NCBI GenBank assembly: GCA_027186245.1
Contig: CP114493.1
Span: 4,719,501-4,783,500 of the forward strand
Source: Coriaria nepalensis
Taxonomy: Eukaryota; Streptophyta; Magnoliopsida; Cucurbitales; Coriariaceae
Length of the DNA stretch: 64,000 nucleotides
Reading direction: 5' to 3'
Made by a program: the position numbers and the translations under genes. The notes under the pieces are model-generated. The model searched no databases and had not been told where the DNA came from. It saw only the letters and a program-made list of their open reading frames with translations. Shown in pieces: positions 43,430-53,808 of this stretch (position 1 is the first letter of the stretch; the number at the start of each line of letters is the position of its first letter).

Positions 43430-44170
43430 GGTCGTTCTTCTAGATCTAATGGTCTAGGAAAAGTACTCGATCTTAAAATACTTTTGAAACTCGTAATAAG
43501 ATAATTGACAGATCGATAACTTTTTCTTTTACCCAATATGTCAAAAGTATTTTAAGACCGGGTACTTTTCCTAGATCGAGTACTTTTCCTTCTTAGATCG
43601 AGTTCTTCATTTTCCTTCTCAGACCGAAAACTTTTTCGTCCTTCTTAGACCGAGATCTAATATAATATCATGTCTCTCGTTTTGGGTCCTCGTCCAGAAT
43701 AAGTTTTCGGTCTAGAAAGATAGAAATATGACCAAGTTCTCGGTCCTCGACCAACATGTTAGGAACTAAGTTTGGACTAAGAACTCTGTCTGGACCTTAT
43801 ACTCAGTTTGGACAGTGTACTCGGTCTAGACCAAGAACTCGATCTGATTTTTGAACGGATTACGCAACACGTCAAAATCACTTTTAGTGTGACTTCTTTT
43901 TTACTTTTCCTAGACCGAGTTCAATTTCGTCATTCACAGACCAAGCTCCCTTCCAAGACCAATATCTTTTACCATTTCTAGACTGAGTTAAATTTCTTCA
44001 TTCACAGACTGAGTTCTTCTTCATCATCCTTCTTAGACTGAGTTCTTCATCATCCTTCCTAGACCGAGTTCTTCATCATCCTTCCTAGACCGAGTTCTTC
44101 TTCTTCCTTCCCAGATCAAGAATTTGTTTTTCCTTCCCAGACCGAGAACTTTTCTTCCTTAAAAAAATGC
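43430..44170. repeat. Cluster of AGACCGAG / CTCGGTCT motifs, including a 26-bp tandem repeat
   Basis: Dozens of variants of AGACCGAGTTCTT and its reverse complement lie here. At 44,035, 44,061 and 44,087 they form a tandem repeat with a 26-bp period (AGACCGAGTTCTTCATCATC plus CTTCCT). The stretch 43,545-43,690 resembles 50,410-50,520 in order (ACTTTTCCTAGA, TTCTTCATTTTCCTTCT, then CTAATATAAT...GTCTCTCG), so segments are shared across the larger region. Confidence 0.8.
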
Positions 44171-44319
44171 TTTAAAGTCAGCGTCCGCGATCAAGACATC
44201 CCTCTGCCACAAGGTTCTTAATGTCTCATGATGGGGAGGTATGTAACTTTACTTATCTCTTGGATTAAGTTGTTGGTGAGGTTGAATATTGAAGTCTGGT
44301 TTGTGAGGCTGATGAATGA

Positions 44320-44535
44320 ATATTGGATATTAGTGACCAAACATGTGTTGCGAGGTATGCACATAAGGTGTTCAATGAAATTTATAAGAGAGTCCCAAAC
44401 ATGATTTATTATTGCGGATGGAATGAAATTAATAAGAATTAGTTAGAGAATTGTTTTGAATCTATTAATGAGTAGTAGTTCACGGTTTGGGACCCAATTG
44501 ATCACCATTTAACTTATATGGGAACTTAGACTGGG
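44320..44535 (+). pseudogene. Broken coding segment upstream of the DUF1985-like region, unknown domain
   Basis: From 44,335 one frame reads as protein-like sequence with several stops: QTCVARYAHKVFNEIYKRVP, then MIYYCGWNEINKN, stop, LENCFESINE, two stops, FTVWDPIDHHLTYMGT. Codon composition and absence of the motif clusters suggest an old coding exon. I do not recognise the domain. It lies between two motif clusters and upstream of the DUF1985-like frame, so it may belong to the same element. Confidence 0.45.
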
Positions 44536-44840
44536 AACCCAGATCGAGTTCTCGGTCTGAGATCCCAGACCGAGAACTCGATCTGGAAATCTCGATCTGA
44601 GATTCAAGACTAAGATCTTATTTTGGAGTTCTCGGTCTAGGAGTCCAGACCGTGAACTTAATTTGGAGTTCCCGGTCTAGGATCCTAGAACGAGATCTTG
44701 ATTTAGGTTCCCAGTCTGGGATCTTGAGTTCTCAGTCTGAGATTCTAGAATGGAAATTTAGATCGAGGGACTTGGTCTGGGATCCAAGAATTGGAATTCA
44801 GATCAAGAACTAGATATGAGGATCTTAGATCTCGTCTTCA
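44520..44840. repeat. Second AGACCGAG / CTCGGTCT cluster
   Basis: Alternating forms such as GAGTTCTCGGTCTGAGATCC and CCCAGACCGAGAACTCGATC recur about every 25-35 bp, many being near-perfect palindromes around GAACTCGGTC / GACCGAGTTC. Confidence 0.8.
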
Positions 44841-44949
44841 ACCAAATTATTTACTATTTAATTTACTATGTAATTCATTATTATTTTTTGTTTATTTTGT
44901 AAGGGTAGAAGGTACCTCAACTAGAATCGATCTTAGGTCACGATCGTCA

Positions 44950-46480
44950 TTTTAGTTGGACGATTACTTTGCCATCGAGAGGCTGCATGAGGTGATTAAG
45001 GATATTAAGGAGAAGTTAAATGCAAGAGAGGTGGAAATATTCAGGCCATCGTGCTTTGAGCATTTTCTAAATATGGATCCAAGACTATTTGTTTCAAGTC
45101 AGTTAACCTTTTCCTTCATACTCCATTTAGTTCGGACCTCAAAAAAGTATGAGACATGGTTCTCCATCAATGGTCGTCCTTTCTAGTACTCACAGTATGA
45201 ATTTGCTCTAGTCATCGAACTGAAGTGTCATGACACCCCAACCGTTCCTAATAGATTCTAGAATAATAGGGAAAATATTGAATAATAGGTGTGGATGTCC
45301 CCACTGGTGGAGAAATATATTAGGGGGAAAATGAATTTTAAATGTGGAAACTTCATGGACATGTTCACAAAACTCATAAGCAAAAAGAGTGAAGATGATA
45401 GTGAAAGGGTGAAGGTTGAAAAAGAGAATGTCAAATTAGCCCTCGTCTACGTCTCGGTGTTTGGCTTATTAAGTATGTTAAATAAGAATAACTTTGAAGA
45501 TAGTTATCTCTCTATGATCTCGGACTTAGAATTCTTCAACAACTATCCTTAGGTTCAAGTAGTATACAAGAGAACTATGAAATACATAAATAGGGATGAC
45601 CTTAAGAAGAAGGTTGAGACTGCTGTAAGAAGACGTGATGGAAAGGAAGATACAATGGATTTATACGGTTTTCTGTATGCTTTCCAGCCATTTATTACTC
45701 TCAATTAGACTTAATTAAATAGTATGTTTCTAATATTAACCAATTTTGTCTTTGTTAATGTTTTTAAAATTACATTTACACATATGGGCTTTTGAAGCTA
45801 GTCCCAGCCTTGGAAGCGAATTTGACATTTGATTAGAAAAAAAGGTTAAACCACGAATCCTTAACTGGAGAACAAAAAAATCAGGGCATGCAAATATGTT
45901 TATGTCGTCGTATAAGAAGATCAATGAGACTTCGGATAAAAGAAAGGTTGGTTAGCTTTTATGGTTTATTTTTTATGTGACCTTCACCAAATCAAATATT
46001 AAATGTACAGATTATAATGCACAAAATCTTAAGGCCATCAACGGAAGAGGAAGCAAAGTCAGCATTATCTCTTTCAGCGATGAGGAGGATGATATAAATA
46101 TTGATCGTGTAAGGCCCGCATTAGATCACCCGATAGAGCAAGAGCAAGAGGTTTAACAAGATGATATATTTAGAGATGAGGTGGAAAAGGAGGGTAGGGA
46201 AAAGGATGTTCGGGTGGTTAGCAGAGGAGCATGAGCATGAGCGATGACCGCCACCAAAAAGAAGAAGAAGTAGCAGCAAACATTTAACTGGTGAGCTGCA
46301 AGAGTTCATGCATAGAATATAAGGGAAATTTGATGATCTTGGTCAAAGAGTGGGGGAACTCGGGCATAGGTTAGGGCGCCTAGAGCACACCTTTAGCGAG
46401 AGACTGGGGGGGCTGGAGCATGTTGTCGAGGCGATTAGTCAGAAATTAGATCGTGTGGTCTACCGGCCCTTTAGTAAAGA
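44950..46480 (+). pseudogene. DUF1985-like transposon protein, decayed
   Basis: The frame from 44,956 contains FEHFLNMDPRLFVSSQLTFS, then ILHLVRTSKKYETWFSINGR followed by PF, a stop (45,184-45,186) and YSQYEFALVIELKCHD. This matches the layout of the plant DUF1985 domain, in which an EIWF.I.G.P segment precedes an EFALVTGL.C segment. A second open part at 45,289-45,552 (ENVKLALVYVSVFGLLSMLN ... ISDLEFFNNYP) fits the family's following KLALLY ... LVDDLEAFNKYPWG part, then a stop replaces the expected Trp, and LYGFLYAFQ follows near 45,665. Around 46,290-46,480 a heptad-like ELGHRLGRLEHTFSERLGGL suggests a coiled coil. DUF1985 proteins in plants are typically carried by transposons, often with a Ulp1-type protease; no protease was seen. 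Stops show it is dead. Confidence 0.7.
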
Positions 46481-46575
46481 TGTTGACAGACATTCATAGC
46501 AAGGCTCAGTTGGTCATTGTTTTTTTCATGACGACCCGGTAGCTACACCTACCGATGGCTCGGCATCTGGCCCCA

Positions 46576-46897
46576 GTAAGTTATTATACTCTTCTTAATA
46601 TTATTTATATTCTTAATTACTTAATAATTTTAAATTAATTATTCATGCTTTGAACTATGTAGGTGTGGATGCTCCCTCACTACCCACGAGGTCCGAAAAA
46701 TGCACCTACGGGTCCCGGTGGTTGAACCTGGACTCGGTAAGTTATTAACTTTTTTAATAAGTCTCATATTTTATTCTTCATATGAACTGATTATTTAATC
46801 TCTTAATAATTTTAAATTAATTATTCATGCTTTAAACTAGATAGGTGTGGATCCATGGAGGTCCGAAAAAATGCACCGCGGGTGATGTTAGTTGCAC
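46576..46897 (+). repeat. 161-bp tandem duplication with intron-like boundaries
   Basis: GTAAGTTATTA starts at 46,576 and again at 46,737, 161 bp apart. In both copies an AT-rich part ending TTAATTATTCATGCTTT is followed by an acceptor-like TAG and GTGTGGAT, then GAGGTCCGAAAAA. Each unit thus looks like donor, short intron, acceptor and short exon; the second copy has lost part of the exon segment. Confidence 0.75.
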
Positions 46898-47323
46898 CGC
46901 ATTGCATGGTCAGCCAAAAATATATTAGTTAGTTGCTCGTCCTCGTCCATCTGGACCCTTACAAAAAACATTGTGAGTCATTATTTTGCTCAGTTCCAAA
47001 CCAGTTGTATAGGATAGTGGCTACCCCTTGTTCCACGACTTAACTTCGTCGACCGGTTAAATAATTTTTTAGGTCTCCATGAGTGTAACCGACATTATCT
47101 TATCCACCAGCCAAAGTCATATTAGATCATGCGCCTACTTCGGACGAATTCTGACTCTATCAGCTGCCTCAATCTCAAGACGATGCTCCGAGGTTTTTTT
47201 TTTTTTTGGCAAATGGAGTAAGTGCCTTTTTAATGGTATTATTAGCTCGTGGTTGTGCAATGGGTTCTACCCATAAGTATAGTACATCGCATACTATTCA
47301 TGCTAAATAGTGAAATATGCAGT

Positions 47324-47336
47324 GCAACCACATCTT
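47324..47336. repeat. Left target-site duplication of the short retroposon
   Basis: GCAACCACATCTT, identical to 47,530-47,542. Confidence 0.85.
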
Positions 47337-47529
47337 TTTTTTTTTTAAAGGTAAGTGTATATTTCAAAAAAACCAATTACAAGCACACGATGAACAAGCT
47401 CACATTAGAAAAAAATAAAAGAATACAACAGCCTAAAAAGGCGACCAACACCTAGAACAGACCAACCTAAAAACAAAAGCTGCTAAGAAGCCAACACAAT
47501 CTACATTGAGCTAACCTAAAAACAAAAGC
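47337..47529 (-). mobile_element. Short retroposed insertion (LINE 3' end or SINE), minus strand
   Basis: The 193-bp insert begins on the + strand with a T run (a poly-A tail on the minus strand) and is flanked by an exact 13-bp duplication, GCAACCACATCTT, at 47,324-47,336 and 47,530-47,542, extendable to 15 bp with one mismatch. A 3' poly-A tail plus a target duplication of this length is the hallmark of LINE-type target-primed integration. The body has no coding capacity; AACCTAAAAACAAAAGC occurs twice within it. A truncated LINE tail seems likelier than a SINE, as no A/B box was recognised. Confidence 0.8.
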
Positions 47530-47542
47530 GCAACCACATCTT
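47530..47542. repeat. Right target-site duplication of the short retroposon
   Basis: GCAACCACATCTT, identical to 47,324-47,336. Confidence 0.85.
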
Positions 47543-48009
47543 GTAAAACCTATCCTTTTTCACCTTTGTTAGAGGATTTTTGGCAGGATTCTGTTTTCTT
47601 CCTTGTTACATGTGAACTTTTTACTTGTCACTATGGTGGTACCCTTGCGTATACATCCCTCTTCGCAGTAAATGCTAAAACTCAATCTCGCTTGCATAAC
47701 GATTATACCAATTATAGGTCAACACACTTAAACTCTAAGTGGTTCACATTAACGAATGACCCATTATCCACTTTCACGGTAGATCCATTAGGTATTACCA
47801 TTTAGGTATCAACGTTATACTTTAGAGCCATTTAGAGAGAAAATAAGTGAAAATTAAGAATGGTCTCACGTTTGGTGACATAGAATTGTGAAGTAGAATG
47901 CTTTCTGTTGAAGTAGAATGGTGAAATAGAATGCATTCCGATGAGTGGTAAAGTAGAATGCTTGCTGCTGAAGTCGAATACCTTAGTCTTTAAGTTGAAT
48001 GAATCTACT

Positions 48010-48545
48010 TGGTGACAATATAGTGTTATCATATCATTATGTATTGCAACATCAAAGTGTATTAGCACATCACTATATCTTGTCACATCGATGGCTTGTG
48101 TCACATTACTAGCATGTGAACCGTAAGTTAATTGTCATGTGAATCTAATATAATATAATGTATTCTCTATCTTGGTCTGGTTTCCAGTCCAGAGTGGGAA
48201 CTCGGTCTACAATGACAGAAACATGTTTCTATCCTTAAAGGTCTAAAACTCGGTCTGGACTAAGAACGCGGACTGAGTTCTCAATCTAGAAGGACAAAAC
48301 TCGATCTGGACCGAAAATTAAGATAGAAACATATTTTTTTCCGTCAAGCTCGAGAACTCGGTCTGATTCTATCCTTAAAGACCGAAAACAAGATAATGTT
48401 GTCACATCATTATGTATTGTAATATTAAAGTGTATTAATAAATCACTATATCTTATCACATCGATGGCTTTTATCACATTGCTAGCATGTGAACCGTAAG
48501 TTAATTGGCATGTGAATCTAATATAATATAATGTCTCTCAGTATG
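48010..48545 (+). repeat. ~380-bp-period duplication with intervening motif cluster
   Basis: About 150 bp starting near 48,010 (TCATATCATTATGTATTG ... CACATCGATGGCTT ... GCATGTGAACCGTAAGTTAA ... AATCTAATATAATATAATGT) recurs near 48,395-48,530. Each copy is followed by AGACCGAG-family motifs, so the larger unit is this 150-bp segment plus a motif block. Confidence 0.8.
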
Positions 48546-48600
48546 GGTCTGTGTTCCCAATCCAGACCAAGTTCTCGGTCTACAAAGACAGAAACATGTT
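48170..48600. repeat. Third AGACCGAG / CTCGGTCT cluster, with GAAACATGTTTC palindromes
   Basis: Motifs such as GGGAACTCGGTCTAC and GAGAACTCGGTCTGATTC alternate with the 12-bp palindrome GAAACATGTTTC (48,218-48,229 and again near 48,591). The same palindrome with the same neighbours returns in the 52,725-53,265 cluster. Confidence 0.75.
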
Positions 48601-48651
48601 TCGATGGGGCTTTCGACCTATTGAGTAAACTAGAAGTTATGCTAGTTTAAG

Positions 48652-48705
48652 CATAATTGCTTAGTATACTCATAACTGCTAGTATACCTATAACTAGCAA
48701 TTATG
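48652..48705. repeat. 10-bp perfect inverted repeat, 34-nt loop
   Basis: CATAATTGCT (48,652-48,661) and AGCAATTATG (48,696-48,705) are exact reverse complements. The loop contains TAGTATAC twice. Function unknown. Confidence 0.7.
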
Positions 48706-48888
48706 TAATCACTATCCCTGTCTTCCCAGAAACATCAAATTATTTACCATCAAATATTTCCAAAACTATGTTGGCACAAAGAGATATGAATGTGAAAATC
48801 ATTGCGATAATTCATGAACTATCTCATTAATTACTTCAAAAAACAAATGTATACATTTATCAATCAACACACACCATATGCATGGGTG

Positions 48889-48908
48889 TGTATATATATA
48901 TATATATA
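48889..48908. repeat. (TA)n microsatellite
   Basis: About ten TA dinucleotides following GGGTGTG. Confidence 0.9.
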
Positions 48909-48909
48909 A

Positions 48910-50170
48910 TCTAACACTTATTATGGAATACAAAACTTATTATAGTGACCCGCATACTGGTTATATTGCTTATCGAAATACTATTGAGAAAACAATTATT
49001 TGTTTCTTTAACTACATATAACAAGTGTGGCGTCACCTGACTACCTTTAAAAATCCATTGGAAAAAATACTAAATAGTTTACACTTTCTTAACAACTCAG
49101 ATTAACTCTACTCCGATAAAGATGTTAAAAGAAAATATATATACTATACATAACTTTTGTATGTATATCTGAACACTATAATATTTTTAATTTGGTGAAT
49201 AAAATAAAGTACTGCATTGACAAACTTCTCAAAAGGTATTAAAGTAAAGCCTTTCAAAAAAATTCACTTTTAACTTTCCTGACTCCCCTCCCCATAGATC
49301 GATATGTATTTCACACTAGGTTGATCGCACTTCATTCACCCGGTCTCTAAACTACTAACTTCCCTTTTGTCTGCTCACCTACAAGTAACTACTATGAGCT
49401 AAAAAGCTCAGTAAGTAAATATTTTATCTCACATGCACAAAACATATTAAAATACATTTTAAAACTCGATTGAACAATTTTGTAAATTCTTATAAATATT
49501 TCTATGCAAATGGGATGATCTTTTTACTATAGGCCCTAAGGATGGTGTCGCCGACACTACTATGATCTATGGTCTTCTGTGACCAAAACCATTTAAGATT
49601 AGTGACTCCGCTCAGTCCATCATGATCAGATCACATCTCGAATCAATGACCTCTCTCAATCAGACCTGATCGAGTAAAATCTCTAAAGTCAGCGACTCCG
49701 CTCAGTCTGCCCTGACCACACAGCGCCTCACTATAATATTATACTTATATAATGTCAAACACCACACTCATCAGTCAATGCATAATATTTCTCTTTACTA
49801 CTTTTGCGTAAAAACTAAAAGTGCGTTCAATACTTTTGGAAAATGTATATATACAACTGATATAACTCAATTCCAACATGCTTTATAAAAATACAGCACC
49901 ATGCAATCAATTCAATGTTTAGCATACTATGTTGCATTCATATCAATATAGTAAATATCACACTGAACAAATAGTGAAAATACTTGTGTTCTAGGTGACA
50001 CTTTACTTACCTGTCGTACGTCTTATATTGGTACGAGGTCCTTGCAGATCCTATCAGTCGGGGCCAGCTCCTAACCTATCCAAAACATGTGTTTATCTTA
50101 CTACAGACTTGGTTCTCAATTCAACTTAAAACGCATACTTTAACTTAAGGTGCCGAAAATTGTGTTTCTG
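48910..50170. other. Gene-free stretch with short internal repeats
   Basis: No credible coding frame. GA(C/T)TCCGCTCAGTC-type words recur at about 49,605 and 49,693, and GTGTCGCCGACAC near 49,546 is a near-perfect palindrome. Such words resemble non-coding parts of plant LTR elements, but no LTR ends could be paired. Confidence 0.4.
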
Positions 50171-50177
50171 TTATAGT

Positions 50178-50365
50178 AGGCATCGACCTGTCGACCCATC
50201 GACTTATCGACCTGTTGACCCTGTGGACATTGTCGACCTCATCAACCATGTTGACCCCATCGACCTTGTCAACCCTGTCAAACCTGCTGACCCTTTTTCA
50301 TCTTGAAAGCATCAACTCCGTCGACCCTGTTTCATCTTGAAGGCGTCGACCTCGTCAACTCATGT
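50178..50365. repeat. Degenerate GTCGACC-rich low-complexity repeat
   Basis: CATCGACC / GTCGACC / GTTGACC words recur every 9-18 bp, and a longer unit containing TTTCATCTTGAA occurs twice about 37 bp apart (near 50,297 and 50,334). No long open frame supports a coding role. Confidence 0.7.
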
Positions 50366-50409
50366 AAGATAATTTATAGACTGAGGTCTTGTTATTTTAC
50401 GCAGCATGT

Positions 50410-50860
50410 AAAAACACTTTTAGATCAAGTACTTTCCTAAACCGAATACTTTTCCTTTCTAAACTGAGTTTTTCATTTTCCTTCTTAGACCGAGACCCAA
50501 TATAATGTCTCTCAGTCTGAGTTTCCGGTCCAGATCGAGAACTGTTCCTTCTTCCCAAACCAAGATCTAATTTTATGTCTCTTGGTCAGGGTTCCTGGTC
50601 TAGACCGAGAACTGTTTCTTTCTTTTCAGGTCGAGACCTAAGATAATGTCTCTCGATCTAGGTTCTCGACCCAGACCGTGAACTGTTCCTTCTTCCCAGA
50701 CCGAGATCTAATATTATGTCTCTCGGTTTGGGTTCCCGATCTAAATCGAAAACTATTCCTTCCTTCCTAGACCGAGACCTAAGATAATGTCTCTCGATCT
50801 GGGTTCCATGTCCAGATCGAGAAATGTTATTTTCTTCCCAGACCGAGATAGGTATGGGTT
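50410..50860 (+). repeat. ~70-bp minisatellite built from the AGACCGAG family
   Basis: GTCTCTC starts at about 50,508, 50,577, 50,648, 50,718 and 50,789, giving periods of 69-71 bp. Each unit runs TAATGTCTCTCGGTCTGGGT, then a TCCCGGTCCAGACCGAGAAC-like part, then TGTTCCTTCTTCCCAGACCG. There are about five to six copies. The repeat unit contains two opposed copies of the short motif. Confidence 0.88.
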
Positions 50861-50899
50861 CCTAGTCCAGACTAAGTTCTCGGTTTCAAGTTGATTTCT

Positions 50900-52720
50900 T
50901 ATATTTCATCCATTCGAATTCTCATTTTTGATCTACCCAACATGAATTGAAATTTTCACGTGCAATGATCAGTGATGAATCTTACCAGATGTTGTTCTTG
51001 ACTACAATGCTTTGTTTCCACCTAAATAGCTCAGAGTCATGATATGTGAGCTTACGAGCTCTTTTTCACCTTCAAGGGTTCTTGGCTATGGAGACGGTAG
51101 GAATTCCTTGGGTTCTCGCTCCCGTTTTCGCAAGGCCTGGGAAGAAGTGAACTGTTTCTGACTAGCAATGCCTCCGACTTTATATATGCACGACAAAAAT
51201 GTGGTTGGAGGTGTTAGCCTCAAACTGGGTACCTGTTGTGTGGAAGCTCCTTCGTATGCCTCTCTCAATGTTGGTCTCTTATTTCGGCTGGTTCATGCTT
51301 ATCGCAACTAGGTTGGCGACTGAAAATGGGAAAAGCTGTTGAAGCCACCGCTTCAGCCTACTTCCCATTGTGTTTCTTTTTTTTTTTTCCTTATAATTTT
51401 ATTATTATTCTTAATCATTCATCAGACATTTTCGGATTGTAGTATTTCTATTAATATTAGTCTAACACTTTTCAGACTAACTTCTTGGGATGTTTCCCTC
51501 CATCCTTTTTTCCATTCTACTCGAAAATGTGGCGCTTAACATAAGTGACTTTTTAAGTTGTAACAATTTGGCTGCTATAAGCCATGTCTACTTACTGGAA
51601 GCCATTAAATGGGGTATTACACTTATAATCAAACAATACTCGCTAAATTACAGTCCATGATGTCTCAAGTTGTTTAATTAAGAAACCATCTTGGCAACGT
51701 GGAACTGGAGACATAAGTTTGGATGCAATTTCAAAAATAGGGAGTTTGTTCATAAATGCCCAGTTGCTGCTAGTCCACCTACAATGCCCCCCACTATAAC
51801 ATAATCCCACATCAAGATTAGTACTAGAAACAAATAAAAGGGATTAACCTTTAAAAAAATTACTAAACTTAATGTACTAGCCATTTGTCTTGCGTTTCTC
51901 CAAGTTATTATCAATTTCAATGTCCATGCGGCAGTCCTTTGTCTTGGAATTAGGTTTTACTTTTACAGTACAGATTGATCTCTATAACTTATCTCCATCA
52001 ATGTTTACTAGAAAGCCATGATGAGGATGATGAGATGGCCATGACATAGATTTAAGAGGATGTTCTTCCACCTTTTTCTTCGATTTCCAATAATCCTTAA
52101 TCTCCTCATTTGTCAGTGATCAATTCCTCTTGTATTTTACTACACATCACAAACTCCCGCTTGTTAATATCTAATCACAATCCAAGAAATAAGAAATAGT
52201 TTCTTGTTGATGCCAAAAAAAATCGCATCCCATTATAGATATTAGAAGCACATAAAAGAGGATTATTACCTTATTTGAACGGCTTCAAAGCTCCACACGA
52301 CTACAATGGCTACAAAGATGAGAGTGATTTGTCACGATGGTTGAAAACTCTAGACTAGGTCACAATGGTTGCGAAGGGTGGAAAAAGAAAGAGAAGGGTA
52401 TGTGAAAGAAAAGGTGAAAGAGAAGGGTATGTGATCTTAGGGTCCTTAATCTTGGTCACAATCGCATTCCAATTTTTTGTAAATCAGCGTCAAATTGCGC
52501 GTGTTTATTTCTCTATATTTTATAATCGAGAAATAAACTGCATTTCTCTGTCTCGAATTTCTAATTCTGACCCCCCTAGAAAGAAAAGGTGGAAAAAGAA
52601 TGAAGTCGAAAATCATTTTTTATTCTACATCTCAATTCCGTGATGCATTTTACAACAAACCAAACAATGGAATGGAAATGAATTCCATTTCCTGATTCCT
52701 GTAGAATTGCAACCAAACGA
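50900..52720. other. Gene-free stretch between motif clusters
   Basis: No recognised gene. GGGGTATTACA at about 51,614 resembles the 3' terminus of many plant LTRs but no partner start was found. The 52,640-52,725 part (GGAATGGAAATGAATTCCAT and CCAAACGAACC) resembles the ends of small MITE-like elements; this is only a resemblance. Confidence 0.4.
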
Positions 52721-52724
52721 ACCA

Positions 52725-53265
52725 TAAAGGTCTGGAACTCGTTTTGGACCGGGAACTCAGAAAGAAACATGTTTCTATCCTTCAAGACCAAGAACTCGGT
52801 CTATTTCTCTTCCTGAAGAACGAGAACTCAATCAAAGACGGTTTGGACTAGGAAGTTTGACAGAAACATGTTTTTATCTTTCTAGATCGAGAACTCAGTC
52901 TGGTTCCTAGTCCAGATCGAGTTCTCGATCTAGAAAGAAAAAAACATGATTGAATTCTCGATCTACATGTGAGATCTATGAGATGTCGGTTTGAAACCAC
53001 AAATCGAGATCTCACATGTCGGTCTATGCATCACATGTTCATCTGTGATCTCAGACCGAGATCTCACAGATCTCACATGTCGGTATATGTATCTCAGACC
53101 GAGATCTTACATGTCAGTCTGTGCATATATGGTCTGGAATACACAGAACGATGTCAGAAACTCGGACAGAAACATGTTTCAGTCTCGAGTTAGAACTCGA
53201 TCTGTACCGTGAACTCGATATGAACTAAAAACTCAATTTAAATCAGAAACTTGATCTGACCATCA
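52725..53265. repeat. Fourth AGACCGAG / CTCGGTCT cluster, next to the nCBP 3' end
   Basis: CAAGAACTCGGTCTATTTCT, CTCAGACCGAGATCTCACA (twice, near 53,030-53,110) and GAAACATGTTTC (52,764-52,775 and near 52,865 and 53,165) repeat here. The cluster ends about 540 bp before the nCBP stop codon. Confidence 0.75.
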
Positions 53266-53808
53266 TATTCAGAGAAAAAGAGAGATTAGCCACAAATTTA
53301 AAAAAATACGACTCATAAATTAATCATATTTCAATCGACTTGCATATTTATCTTTGTTCCTTATTACGTGACATGTTTTAAGTATTTGATCTAAAAGCAT
53401 GGCCAAAATTTACATACACAGACAAGCATGAAGAGATCAAACAAAAACTAAATCCACTCTCCGAAATTTACGCAATCACCTAATTACTATTTCTCATCAT
53501 GGCATCTGATATTTTACACGGCTTTCACATCATTTATCCAAGAAAAATAAATGGCCCCATTTTCCCAGTTCAGGTAGACCACAAATAGGTAATAATACAT
53601 GAATCAGTTAATCCGCAAGTAAGGAAATCTATATTGAAAAAGTATTCTTTAAGCAAATCCAGCAGTGATGGGAAGTAATGTCCTATAGTGCAACCAGAAA
53701 GGTAATGGCACATAAGACCATAACCCTCATGGCAGTAGAGCACAACTAGACAAGAAACCAGTGGGTTGAAAAATTATAGTTCTCAACTAGATTCATAACA
53801 CAAAATCA

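Noticed and set aside
51236..51539. Two + strand frames of 66-68 codons ending in Phe-rich runs
   Set aside because: The Phe runs come from a poly-T tract; no homology or splice structure is visible.
51600..51640. GGGGTATTACA as an LTR 3' end
   Set aside because: No matching LTR start, primer site or duplicated LTR was found nearby.
52969..53212. Overlapping + strand frames with RPRSH...RPRSY repeats
   Set aside because: They translate the AGACCGAG motif cluster and its tandem copies, not a conserved protein.
43170..53300. Assignment of the motif region as a CACTA element
   Set aside because: A CACTA word near 43,185 has no TAGTG partner on the right side and no transposase was seen; kept only as an open hypothesis.
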